Part shown: positions 1-7,064 of the stretch, one piece after another
Numbering within the stretch: the first letter of the stretch is position 1
How the letters are laid out: every line of letters starts with the position of its first letter
NCBI GenBank assembly: GCA_027025615.1
Contig: JALVQM010000145.1
Coordinates: forward strand, 1 to 17,141
Origin: Desulfobacteraceae bacterium
Lineage (GTDB): Bacteria > Desulfobacterota > Desulfobacteria > Desulfobacterales > Desulfosarcinaceae
Direction of reading: 5' to 3'
DNA length: 17,141 bases
Program-made: the position numbers and the translations under genes
The notes under the pieces: generated by a model
The model's database searches: none
The model's input: the letters and a program-made list of their open reading frames with translations, nothing else
Told to the model about the DNA's origin: nothing

Positions 1-426
1 AGTTGCGCTGAATTGGCAGCCAAAATGCGAAAAAAGGGATTTTCCCCCCAAGATATTCAGCAAGCGCTTTCAACCTGCCATCGCCTGGGCTATCTTAATG
101 ATCGCCGTTACGCGGCAAATCTGGCGGCGAACCAGAAGAGCAAAGGGTATGGTCCTGCAAAGTTAAGGGCCTTGCTTTATGGTAAGGGCCTGAACGATAA
201 AATAGTTAAGTTTACCATAGAGGAGAATTTCAGTCCAGGTGAGCAAAGGAAAGCAGCCATTACGGCGCTAAATAAAAAATTGCGCCTCGGGAAAATCCAG
301 CATCAGCGCGACCTGCGCCAAAAACTCTGGCGCTATCTGCGCAGTCGCGGATTTTCAAATGATATCATTGCTGAATTGCTTGCCCCGGATATGCTTGACA
401 AACTTCTTTCAGATAATAAAGGATAG
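1..426 (+). CDS. recX: Regulatory protein RecX, 5'-truncated by the window edge
   Basis: RecX binds RecA filaments and modulates recombinase activity in the cytoplasm. The frame is open from base 1 to a TAG at 424-426, giving about 141 visible residues. The first residues (SCAELAAKMRKKGFS) match the characteristic RecX segment of the type 'S-x-x-E-L-x-x-K-x-x-x-K-G-F', and the rest continues the three-helix repeat pattern: a GYLNDRRYA motif near visible residue 30, then KGYGPAKLRALLYGKGL, and a final RDLRQKLWRYLRSRGFSNDII repeat. An internal TTG at 13 could be mistaken for a start, but the family signature begins before it, so the true start lies upstream of the window. recA often precedes recX; that cannot be checked here. 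A cupin gene follows after 6 nt, suggesting cotranscription. Confidence 0.88.
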   Translation, partial: SCAELAAKMRKKGFSPQDIQQALSTCHRLGYLNDRRYAANLAANQKSKGYGPAKLRALLYGKGLNDKIVKFTIEENFSPGEQRKAAITALNKKLRLGKIQHQRDLRQKLWRYLRSRGFSNDIIAELLAPDMLDKLLSDNKG

Positions 427-432
427 GTTGCA

Positions 433-756
433 GTGAATTTTTATAAAATTGAAGAACTAGATTTTAAATCCCCGGTTTCCGGAATCAAAATGCGTCTGCT
501 TCACGGCCAGGGCATGAGTATGATTTTTTTTACTCTGGACAAAGATGCACCCATCCCTGAACATAGCCATCCCCATGAACAGATTGGCACGGTTGTTTCC
601 GGTGCCATCAGGCTCAGTATCGGAGACCAAACCGAGATTGTCCAGCCCGGCCAAGCTTACCATGTGCCACCGAACGTGGTCCACGGCGGTGTCAGTTTAA
701 AGCCGGATACAAAGATAATCGAAGCTTTCAGTCCCTGCCGGAATGATTTAAAATAG
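433..756 (+). CDS. Small single-domain cupin protein
   Basis: A 107-residue protein that is a single cupin beta-barrel. The first cupin motif is seen at residues 44-58 (HSHPHEQIGTVVSG) and the second at about 72-85 (PGQAYHVPPNVVHG). Likely metal ligands are H44, H46, Q50 (or E49) and H84. The protein has no signal peptide and no second domain, so it is probably cytoplasmic. The start is a GTG with AAAGGA at 418-423, nine bases upstream, lying inside the recX stop region, so the two genes are probably translated from one message. Small cupins of this kind may be metal-dependent enzymes, sugar or small-molecule binding proteins, or regulators' partners; the sequence does not tell which. The gene ends at a TAG; the hairpin just downstream is oriented for the opposite strand. 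Confidence 0.85.
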   Translation: MNFYKIEELDFKSPVSGIKMRLLHGQGMSMIFFTLDKDAPIPEHSHPHEQIGTVVSGAIRLSIGDQTEIVQPGQAYHVPPNVVHGGVSLKPDTKIIEAFSPCRNDLK

Positions 757-791
757 TAAAAAAGAAAAGGCACAACTCAGGCTGTTGTGCC
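757..791 (-). terminator. Intrinsic terminator of the HU gene
   Basis: Read on the minus strand after the HU stop codon, there is a perfect 8-bp stem GGCACAAC / GTTGTGCC (791-784 with 776-769) with a 7-nt loop, followed by a T-rich tract (TTTTCTTTTTTT, 768-757). This is a textbook Rho-independent terminator for the minus strand. On the plus strand the stem is followed by CCCATTAAT rather than T residues, so it would not be an efficient terminator for the cupin gene. Confidence 0.88.
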
Positions 792-806
792 CCCATTAAT
801 GACTCG

Positions 807-1079
807 CTAAATAGAGTCTTTAAGTTTTTTGCCGGGCCGGAATTTAACTACGTTTCTGGCCTTGATCTTGATAGCTTCACCAGTCTGGGGATTTCTGCCT
901 TTGCGGGCTTTACGCCTGGTCTTTTGAAAAGTTCCAAAACCTACCAGAGTCACCTTACCATCTTTTTTCTTCAACGCCTTGGTTACACTAGTAATAAATG
1001 ATTCCAGTGCCGCCGCCGCCGCCGCTTTTGTGATGCCGGCATCCTTTGCCATTTTTTCAACTATCTCGGCTTTTGTCAT
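807..1079 (-). CDS. hup: HU-family nucleoid DNA-binding protein
   Basis: A 90-residue protein, the normal length of HU/IHF subunits. It binds and bends DNA as a dimer and compacts the nucleoid. The N-terminal helices (1-38) lead into VTLVGFGTFQKTRRKARKGRNPQTGE, with the signature GRNPQTGE at 61-68 that forms the DNA-intercalating beta arm, and a C-terminal KARNVVKFRPGKKLK. The paralog (HU alpha/beta or IHF) cannot be settled from sequence alone; the overall pattern is HU-like. The start ATG has a strong AAAGGAGGA ribosome binding site about 8 nt upstream. A run of six alanines (residues 19-24) is encoded by a GCG/GCA tract that appears as five GCC units on the plus strand (1009-1023). The gene ends in its own terminator and has a possible promoter in the gap to yifB. 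Confidence 0.96.
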   Translation of the reverse strand: MTKAEIVEKMAKDAGITKAAAAAALESFITSVTKALKKKDGKVTLVGFGTFQKTRRKARKGRNPQTGEAIKIKARNVVKFRPGKKLKDSI

Positions 1080-1130
1080 CTGAACTTCCTCCTTTATTGG
1101 GCTATCTGCTGTAAAGCTATACCGCGCATG

Positions 1131-1159
1131 GCACTACCGGTTTGACTATTGTTTGTCAA
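1131..1159 (-). promoter_or_regulatory. Possible sigma70-type promoter of the HU gene
   Basis: On the minus strand a perfect TTGACA (1159-1154) is followed by a 17-nt spacer and TAGTGC (1136-1131), a poor -10. The -35 is preceded by an AT-rich stretch (1160-1180) that could act as an UP element. TTGAC (1142-1146) and GTCAA (1155-1159) on the plus strand also make a short inverted repeat with an 8-nt gap. The location in the 101-bp gap upstream of HU is right, but the weak -10 keeps confidence low. Confidence 0.35.
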
Positions 1160-1180
1160 CACTAAAAAACAAATACCTTA

Positions 1181-2713
1181 TCATATACTGTAGTTGCTGG
1201 AAAAACTGCGGTATTGAAGAGCTTCGGAAACATGCTCTGCTTCAATACTTCTTTTGCCGTCTAAATCGGCAATCGTCCTGGAGACCTTCAAAATACGGAT
1301 ATAAGCACGAGCCGATAAACCCAGCTTGTCTACTGCCATTTCCAGCAAATGTGAGGCTTCCTTCCCAACCCGGCAGTATCGGCGTATATAACTGCTTGTC
1401 ATGTGGGAATTGGAAAATATATTGGCAGCCGCAAACCGCCTGGCCTGAATACGACGGGCGGCTAAAATACGCTTGCGAATCGTCTCCGATGCTTCTCCTG
1501 CCGGGACAGCCGAAAGGTCCCTGTATGAGACCGCCGGCACTTCCACGTGGATATCAATCCTGTCGAGCAAAGGACCTGAAATTTTTGCACGATAACGTTG
1601 AATCTGGTTGTTTGTGCACTGGCATGTATGCTGCGGGTCGGTAAAATATCCACAGGGACAGGGATTCATAGCTGCTACCAGCATAAATGAAGCCGGATAG
1701 GTAAGACTGAGGGCAGCCCTGGATATGGTAACCGTGCGCGCTTCAAGGGGCTGGCGCAATACTTCAAGGACATTCTTCCGATACTCCGGCAATTCATCTA
1801 GGAAAAGAACCCCGTTATGGGCCAGGCTTACTTCACCAGGACGCGGTATGGCTCCACCACCGATAAGACCGGCATCGGAAATTGTATGATGGGGTGACCT
1901 GAAAGGCCGCCGGAGCACAAGCGACTGGTTGGCCGGCAATAAGCCCGCTACACTGTGGATCTTGGTTGTTTCCAGGGCTTCTTCCAGATTCAGGGGAGGC
2001 AAAATGGTAGGCAGTCGTTTGGCCAACATTGTTTTGCCCGATCCGGGCGGCCCGATCATCAATACATTGTGACCACCGGCAGCTGCAATCTCCAGTGCCC
2101 GTTTAACGTGCTGTTGCCCTTTTACTTCTGCAAAATCTAAGACGGCTGCATCTTCTTGTTTAAAAAGCTCGTCCGGCTTCACCACTACAGCCATCATAGT
2201 CCCTTCCCCCCTGAGCATGCTGACCACCTGAGGCAGGTTTTGGGCACCAAAAACTTCAAGACCACCCACTACGGCAGCTTCCTCTGCATTGGCAGCCGGT
2301 ACAAAAATTCCTTTCAGCCCCTGTCGCCTGGCTTTGTCTGCAATTGACAGGCAACCACAAACCGGCTTTACGCTTCCGTCCAGCGACAGCTCCCCTGAAA
2401 ACAGGTGAGCGTCAAGGGATGCCGATCCAAGTTGTCCTGAAGCAGCCAAAATTCCCAAGGCAATTGGCAAATCAAAACCGGTGCCCTCTTTTTTAATGTT
2501 GGCCGGTGCCAAATTAACTGTTATTCTGTCATTTGGAAACTTGTATCCTGAATTTTTAATGGCAGCCTTGACGCGATCTTTGCTTTCTTTGACCGCTGTT
2601 TCCGGAAGGCCTACTATTGAAAAAGCCGGTAAGCCGCGGGCCAGATCAACTTCGACTTCCACTGTTGCAGCTTCAATTCCAAGGACCGCACTGCTCAAAA
2701 CCCTGGACAGCAT
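1181..2713 (-). CDS. yifB: YifB/ComM-type AAA+ ATPase (magnesium-chelatase-like)
   Basis: A 510-residue protein of the YifB/ComM family. ComM in Vibrio and Haemophilus is a hexameric helicase that promotes branch migration during integration of transformed DNA; despite database names it is not a magnesium chelatase. Visible domains are an N-terminal ChlI-like domain (about 1-170, beginning MLSRVLSSAVLGIEAATVEV), an AAA+ core with Walker A GPPGSGKT at 221-228 and Walker B VLFLDE at 302-307, a cysteine cluster NPCPCGYFTDPQHTCQC (350-366) typical of the family, and a C-terminal domain ending near 500. A GGGAGG ribosome binding site precedes the ATG. Length is normal and no key residue is missing. 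HU lies 101 bp downstream on the same strand. Presence of the gene does not by itself show natural competence. Confidence 0.95.
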   Translation of the reverse strand: MLSRVLSSAVLGIEAATVEVEVDLARGLPAFSIVGLPETAVKESKDRVKAAIKNSGYKFPNDRITVNLAPANIKKEGTGFDLPIALGILAASGQLGSASLDAHLFSGELSLDGSVKPVCGCLSIADKARRQGLKGIFVPAANAEEAAVVGGLEVFGAQNLPQVVSMLRGEGTMMAVVVKPDELFKQEDAAVLDFAEVKGQQHVKRALEIAAAGGHNVLMIGPPGSGKTMLAKRLPTILPPLNLEEALETTKIHSVAGLLPANQSLVLRRPFRSPHHTISDAGLIGGGAIPRPGEVSLAHNGVLFLDELPEYRKNVLEVLRQPLEARTVTISRAALSLTYPASFMLVAAMNPCPCGYFTDPQHTCQCTNNQIQRYRAKISGPLLDRIDIHVEVPAVSYRDLSAVPAGEASETIRKRILAARRIQARRFAAANIFSNSHMTSSYIRRYCRVGKEASHLLEMAVDKLGLSARAYIRILKVSRTIADLDGKRSIEAEHVSEALQYRSFSSNYSI

Positions 2714-2764
2714 TTAACCTCCCACTGGTAGGATGGAATATAGGGCTAAAGGCATCTGACCATT

Positions 2765-2795
2765 TGCAGGAACTATCATCCATATCATTCCTGCA
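2765..2795. promoter_or_regulatory. 8-bp inverted repeat, possible operator in the yifB/lpxC divergent region
   Basis: TGCAGGAA (2765-2772) and TTCCTGCA (2788-2795) are perfect inverted copies separated by 15 bases, about two helical turns centre to centre. The spacing suits a dimeric DNA-binding protein better than an RNA hairpin. A minus-strand TTGACC (2810-2805) followed after 17 bases by a weak TGATAT overlaps the element, so it could control yifB. Function is inferred. Confidence 0.4.
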
Positions 2796-2838
2796 GACTC
2801 CACGGGTCAAACATTGCCGTTATAATTAACAGGCATAT

Positions 2839-2867
2839 TTGATTTTAAGCGGCTGAAGGCGAATAAT
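2839..2867 (+). promoter_or_regulatory. Probable sigma70-type promoter of lpxC
   Basis: TTGATT (2839-2844, 4/6 match) is separated by exactly 17 bases from AATAAT (2862-2867, 5/6 match). It lies upstream of lpxC on the correct strand and would give a 5' leader of roughly 130 nt before the ATG at 3007. A perfect TATAAT at 2821-2826 lies nearby but lacks a recognisable -35. Confidence 0.5.
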
Positions 2868-2993
2868 CTATTGTCAAACCAATCTTTGATGGGTTAAAGA
2901 GGGACCTAAAGCAAATTTGCGCATTAAAACCACTAAGGTTACGATTACGGCGGCCAAGTTTGCTTACTATAGCAGATATCAATGCCCGATCTC

Positions 2994-2998
2994 AAGGA
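2994..2998 (+). promoter_or_regulatory. Ribosome binding site that fixes the lpxC start
   Basis: AAGGA ends eight bases before the ATG at 3007. An upstream in-frame start at 2917 has no comparable site and would add 30 residues not seen in LpxC proteins, so 3007 is the better start. Confidence 0.7.
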
Positions 2999-3006
2999 AT
3001 CGGATA

Positions 3007-3918
3007 ATGGATAATAATCTCATGCAGACAACCATAGCCAGACCGGTTAAATGTTCCGGCATAGGCGTACATTCAGGTAAAACAGTTAACCTGACAATCC
3101 ACCCTGCACCGGCAAACTTTGGCATTAAGTTCAACAGGATAGATCTGCCTGACAAACCTTGTATAACAGCCCGTTTCAACCGCGTGGTTGATACCAGTCT
3201 GGCAACGGTAATTGGCGCCGATGGCGTTATAGTATCTACCATTGAGCATCTCATGGCCGCTTTTAGCGGCATGGAAATAGACAATGCCAGGGTTGAAATC
3301 GACGCCCATGAACTTCCAATCATGGATGGAAGTGCCGGGCCTTTTGCGCGCCTGCTGGCAGAGGCCGGGAAAAAGGTGCTTGATGCTCCCAGGTGTTTTC
3401 TTGTAATCAACGAACCGATTGAACTGGCAGCAAACGGCCGTTTTGTAGGGATATACCCATCTGATAAGTTCAAGATAACGTGCACCATCGAATTTGATCA
3501 TCCGGCCATCAGAACTCAGGTTTTCGAAGCTGCCATATCCCCCCAAATTTTCCTCGAACAAATTGCCGATGCCCGTACCTTTGGTTTCCTGGAAGAGGTC
3601 CAGTATATGAAAAAATACGGGCTGGCCCAGGGAGGATCACTGGAAAATGCTGTAGTGGTCGACAAACAGGGAGTTATTAATTCCGATGGCCTGCGATACA
3701 AGGATGAATTCGTACGTCACAAGGTGCTTGATTGTATTGGAGATTTTTCCCTATTGGGCCTGCCGGTCAAGGGCCACATTGTTACCCGCAAATCAGGACA
3801 CGAATTTCACCACAGCTTTCTGGAAAAACTTTTCAACAACAAGTCGTCCTGGAACACCTGCGCCGTCAACCTATCTACATCAACTGAAACACCTTTGTCG
3901 AAACAACTTGCCAACTAA
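3007..3918 (+). CDS. lpxC: UDP-3-O-acyl-N-acetylglucosamine deacetylase
   Basis: LpxC is the zinc enzyme that deacetylates UDP-3-O-acyl-GlcNAc, the committed step of lipid A synthesis, at the inner face of the cytoplasmic membrane. From the ATG at 3007 the protein is 303 residues, matching the usual ~305. The residues aligned with the E. coli zinc ligands are all present: His81 (in STIEHLMAA), His238 and Asp242 (in FVRHKVLDCIGD), with catalytic Glu80 and His265 (KSGHE). Other family blocks include PIMDGSAGPF at 105-113 and ARTFGF at 189-194. The reading frame extends upstream to 2917 but those 30 residues are not LpxC-like. A promoter candidate sits at 2839-2867. The gene is followed by 257 bp without a gene before the DUF4390 gene. 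It establishes that the host makes lipopolysaccharide-type outer membrane lipid. Confidence 0.97.
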   Translation: MDNNLMQTTIARPVKCSGIGVHSGKTVNLTIHPAPANFGIKFNRIDLPDKPCITARFNRVVDTSLATVIGADGVIVSTIEHLMAAFSGMEIDNARVEIDAHELPIMDGSAGPFARLLAEAGKKVLDAPRCFLVINEPIELAANGRFVGIYPSDKFKITCTIEFDHPAIRTQVFEAAISPQIFLEQIADARTFGFLEEVQYMKKYGLAQGGSLENAVVVDKQGVINSDGLRYKDEFVRHKVLDCIGDFSLLGLPVKGHIVTRKSGHEFHHSFLEKLFNNKSSWNTCAVNLSTSTETPLSKQLAN

Positions 3919-4175
3919 AGCCCGATTCGGGTAATACCTTACAAGCTGATTGTTGTTTTAGAAATGGTTTGGACTTTATGTTATTGCAACAGGTCAAGCC
4001 AGGTTTAACAGATACCGGGGGCGTTGCTAAGAGCCTTACATGACACCGCCAGGACCGGGCGGTAAAACGTGCTGATTAATAAACTGCATTGGTAACCGGG
4101 CAAGGCACAATAATTATACCGGACCTTGCCTTCAAAATCGAGTTTTGAACTTTTGATTAAGCCAAGGGGAACTGA
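3919..4175. other. Intergenic region with small hairpins, between lpxC and the DUF4390 gene
   Basis: No gene is seen in these 257 bases. They hold a short stem CCCG/CGGG (3921-3931) just after the lpxC stop, a GC-rich stem ACCGCC/GGCGGT (4045-4050 with 4058-4063, 7-nt loop), and GGCAAGG/CCTTGCC (4099-4105 with 4124-4130, 18-nt loop). None is followed by a T tract, so none is a standard intrinsic terminator. A weak promoter-like pair TTGTTT (3953-3958) and TATGTT (3977-3982), 18 bases apart, could serve the downstream genes. Confidence 0.4.
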
Positions 4176-4763
4176 GTGTCCTCTTGCTATTTTCTTATGA
4201 AGTCATCCAGGAAAAAAATTGCCCTGTTGCTGCTTTTGGCCTGGCTGGCCTTTCAGGGGTACGCCTGGGCTGAAGATGCACGCTTGACCAATATCATTGT
4301 TACCAACACCCGCGATGACCTGCTGCTGTATATGCAGGTTAAGGGAGCTTTCAGAGAAAGCATGATAACCGCAGTTCAAAGCGGGGTGCCGACTACATTT
4401 TCTTTTTACATAGAGCTTTACCGAGTCCGCGGCTTCTGGTTCGATGAAGAGATAGCCTCCTTAAAATACACCCACACTATAAAATACAATTCTCTAAAAA
4501 AAGAATATCTTGTCTATCGTTCCTGGGAAGGCAAAAAACCTCACGTAGTCAAATCTTTCGACGAAGCCAGAAAGCTGATGACCGACTTGGATAGTTTGAA
4601 AATCGTATCATTGTCAAAACTTGAAAAAGGCCTCCAGTATCAGATCCGTGCAAAAGCAGAGCTGAGCCGTTTAACATTACCGTTTTATCTGCACTATGTC
4701 CTATTTTTCGTTTCATTGTGGGATTTTGAGACAGATTGGTATACTATTGATTTTATTTATTGA
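4176..4763 (+). CDS. Exported DUF4390-family protein
   Basis: A 195-residue protein recognised as DUF4390-like from its N-terminal 'LTNIIVTNTRDDLLLYMQVKGAF' layout and its place before an NtrY-like kinase; molecular function is unknown. It carries a signal sequence: basic KSSRKK (9-14), hydrophobic core 15-31 and a likely signal peptidase I site after AWA (30-32), so the mature part should be outside the cytoplasmic membrane. The C-terminus contains a hydrophobic stretch (about 167-182, LTLPFYLHYVLFFVSLW), which is probably part of the fold. The GTG start is favoured because AAGGGGA (4164-4170) lies 5 bases upstream; the in-frame ATG at 4197 is too far from it and would give a 188-residue product with the same signal peptide. 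The kinase gene starts 50 bases downstream, so the two may form one envelope-signalling unit (inference). Confidence 0.8.
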   Translation: MSSCYFLMKSSRKKIALLLLLAWLAFQGYAWAEDARLTNIIVTNTRDDLLLYMQVKGAFRESMITAVQSGVPTTFSFYIELYRVRGFWFDEEIASLKYTHTIKYNSLKKEYLVYRSWEGKKPHVVKSFDEARKLMTDLDSLKIVSLSKLEKGLQYQIRAKAELSRLTLPFYLHYVLFFVSLWDFETDWYTIDFIY

Positions 4764-4813
4764 CCCGGTACAACCCCGACAATTACTGACAGTTACTTAT
4801 AGTTTACAAGAAC

Positions 4814-7042
4814 ATGACCTCTGAAAAAACCTCCACCAAGCTTCCTGAAGACGAAATCCGACGACGCAAAAGGGAAGGCATAATAATTGTCGTGATCCTT
4901 TTTGTCGTGGGCGGGGTGACCTTCGTCCTCAACCGGATAATTAACTTTGGTGCAGATGTACCGGTGGCCAATGCCGTTTTGATGTTTATCCTGATCAACA
5001 TCACCCTGCTTTTGCTGATCCTGTTGATATACTTGGTATTTCGAAATCTTGTCAAACTTCTCTACGACCGTCGCCGCAAAGTCATGGGTGCCCGTCTCAG
5101 AACACGCCTAGTGGTGGCTTTTGTCGCTCTGACCCTTTTACCAACTACGATTCTGTTTTTCTTTGCTATCAATTTTATAACTGCCAGTATCCAATTCTGG
5201 TTCAACGTACCTGTGGAACAGGCCCTTGAAAACTCTCTGGATGTGGGCCGTTCCATTTATCAGCAGGCAGAAAACAACAACCGATATTTTCTGGAACGTA
5301 TTGCATACCAGGTTGCCCGGAAAAAACTGCTGGCTCAAGGGCAACTTAAGGCTTTGACCCGTTACATTCAGATCGTTCAACGGGAATTCAACCTAGACAC
5401 AATAGAAGTCTACGGCCCCAATGCCCAAAGGGTAACTTTCGCTTTACGCCAATCCCTGGAAAACATCCCGCTAACTCCCCTTGCCAGCGATGATCTCCGC
5501 ACCTCCAGTAAGCTTGACAAATCCAGTTCGATTATCACCACCACCGGCAGCGGAGAATTAATTCGTAGCGTAGGCACAATTCCTTACCGTATCCAGCCTG
5601 AAAAAGCGGTTGGGTTTATAGTCCTGGGCCACCACGTTCCCAAGAACCTGGCTGAAAAAATGTCTATCATATCCCATGGGGTTGAAGGTTATAAGCAAAT
5701 CAAGCTGGTAAAGCAGCCCATTCAGACAGTATATTACATTACCCTGTCGATAGTGGCCCTGCTGGTAGTATTCTGTGCCATCTGGTTCGGATTTTACCTT
5801 GCAAAAACCATCTCAATTCCACTCCAGAGACTGGCCGAAGGCACCCGCCGGGTTGCTGAAGGCGATTTGAGCTTTGCCCTTGAAATTCAGGGGGACGATG
5901 AGATTGGCGCCCTGGTGGAAGCTTTCAACAAAATGACCCGTGACCTGCGGATCGGACGCGAACAACTTGAATTGTCAGCCCAAATGCTTCGCCAGCAGAA
6001 TATTGAAATCGAAGAACGCCGACGTTATATGGAAATAGTTCTAAATAACGTTTCGGCGGGAGTCATCACCATCGACGCCAGGGGTAAGGTGACCACCTTC
6101 AACAAAGCGGCCGAAAAAATGTTGGCCATTGAAGCCAGCGTTATCCTCAATAAGCCGTACGACACTGTTCTTGCTGGACCATACCTGGAAATGGCCGATG
6201 AAATCATGGAAAAACTTACTGGCCGGGGAGGAGATTCAGTCCAAGTCCCCCTGAGGTTGACCGTTGCCGGAAGACCAAGAAGCTTCCTGGCATATATCAA
6301 CGCGCTCAAGGACGACTCCGGCCAACACATGGGAATTGTGATGGTTATAGACGACTTAACCGAGCTGGAAAAGGCCCAAAGAATGGCCGCATGGAGGGAG
6401 GTAGCCCGCAGGATCGCCCATGAGGTAAAAAATCCGCTCACCCCAATTTCCCTGTCTGCCCAACGCCTTAAACGCAAATATTCCGAGCGAGTCAAAGAGC
6501 CGGTTTTCGACGAATGTACCCAGATGATCATCAACCACGTTGAATTAATCCGCAACCTGGTCAATGAATTTTCTGCTTTTGCCCGTTTTCCCACCGCGGA
6601 TCTCAAACCCTGCCCACTGCCACCTTTGATCGAAGAAACAGTGGCCCTTTACCGTGAGGGTCATCCGGAAATAGAATTCCTGGTCCAGATCGATGATGCC
6701 ATCCCGATCCTGAACCTGGATCGCCAGCAAATCAAGCAGGCCCTGATAAATCTTATCGACAACGCCGTGGCAGCAATCAGGGGAACGGGCAAAATAACGG
6801 TTGTCGCCATTTACGACTCGATTCTGAAAATAGTACGGCTGGAGGTGGCCGATGACGGACCGGGTATCTCCGACGAAGATAAAATAAGGCTTTTTGAACC
6901 CAACTTTTCCACGAAAAAAAGCGGCATGGGACTTGGATTGACCATTGTAAACAGCATTGTAACCGACCATAATGGCATGATTCGTGTCCAGGACAACCAT
7001 CCCTGTGGAGCCAAATTTGTAATTGAACTGCCGCTGGTATGA
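4814..7042 (+). CDS. ntrY: NtrY-like membrane sensor histidine kinase
   Basis: A 742-residue transmembrane histidine kinase with the NtrY layout. Transmembrane segments are at about 22-42, 54-76, 98-125 and 305-331. An extracytoplasmic sensing region lies between the last two (about 126-304). HAMP follows (about 330-380, with GDDEIGALVEAFN), then a PAS domain (about 405-515), then the phosphoacceptor block RRIAHEVKNPLTPISLSAQRL with His536. The ATPase domain has the N box (LINLIDNAVAAI, N650), G1 box (DDGPGIS, 680-686) and G2 box (GMGLGL, 704-709). All catalytic elements are intact. The ATG has only a weak ribosome binding site (ACAAGA), so translation may be modest or coupled to upstream genes. 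The response regulator gene starts 22 bases after the stop. The ligand cannot be read from the sequence; nitrogen or redox sensing is known for NtrY in other bacteria but is not shown here. Confidence 0.92.
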   Translation: MTSEKTSTKLPEDEIRRRKREGIIIVVILFVVGGVTFVLNRIINFGADVPVANAVLMFILINITLLLLILLIYLVFRNLVKLLYDRRRKVMGARLRTRLVVAFVALTLLPTTILFFFAINFITASIQFWFNVPVEQALENSLDVGRSIYQQAENNNRYFLERIAYQVARKKLLAQGQLKALTRYIQIVQREFNLDTIEVYGPNAQRVTFALRQSLENIPLTPLASDDLRTSSKLDKSSSIITTTGSGELIRSVGTIPYRIQPEKAVGFIVLGHHVPKNLAEKMSIISHGVEGYKQIKLVKQPIQTVYYITLSIVALLVVFCAIWFGFYLAKTISIPLQRLAEGTRRVAEGDLSFALEIQGDDEIGALVEAFNKMTRDLRIGREQLELSAQMLRQQNIEIEERRRYMEIVLNNVSAGVITIDARGKVTTFNKAAEKMLAIEASVILNKPYDTVLAGPYLEMADEIMEKLTGRGGDSVQVPLRLTVAGRPRSFLAYINALKDDSGQHMGIVMVIDDLTELEKAQRMAAWREVARRIAHEVKNPLTPISLSAQRLKRKYSERVKEPVFDECTQMIINHVELIRNLVNEFSAFARFPTADLKPCPLPPLIEETVALYREGHPEIEFLVQIDDAIPILNLDRQQIKQALINLIDNAVAAIRGTGKITVVAIYDSILKIVRLEVADDGPGISDEDKIRLFEPNFSTKKSGMGLGLTIVNSIVTDHNGMIRVQDNHPCGAKFVIELPLV

Positions 7043-7049
7043 AAGCGGC

Positions 7050-7055
7050 AAGGAG
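7050..7055 (+). promoter_or_regulatory. Ribosome binding site that fixes the start of the response regulator
   Basis: AAGGAG lies nine bases before the ATG at 7065, just after the kinase stop at 7042. The frame is open from 7023, inside the kinase gene, but those 14 extra codons have no ribosome binding site and precede the usual receiver-domain start. Confidence 0.75.
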
Positions 7056-7064
7056 AATAATCCA

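Noticed and set aside
1153..1644. 163-codon open frame on the plus strand opposite yifB
   Set aside because: It lies antisense to the conserved 3' half of yifB, has no recognisable domain and a composition typical of a shadow frame.
2917..3006. 30-residue N-terminal extension of LpxC
   Set aside because: It is not LpxC-like, and a well-spaced AAGGA precedes the ATG at 3007, which yields the standard length.
2979..3488. 169-codon open frame on the minus strand opposite lpxC
   Set aside because: lpxC is fully conserved on the plus strand, including all zinc ligands; the opposite frame shows no family resemblance.
4099..4130. Possible terminator GGCAAGG/CCTTGCC after lpxC
   Set aside because: The loop is 18 nt and the stem is followed by only TTC, so it does not meet the form of an intrinsic terminator.
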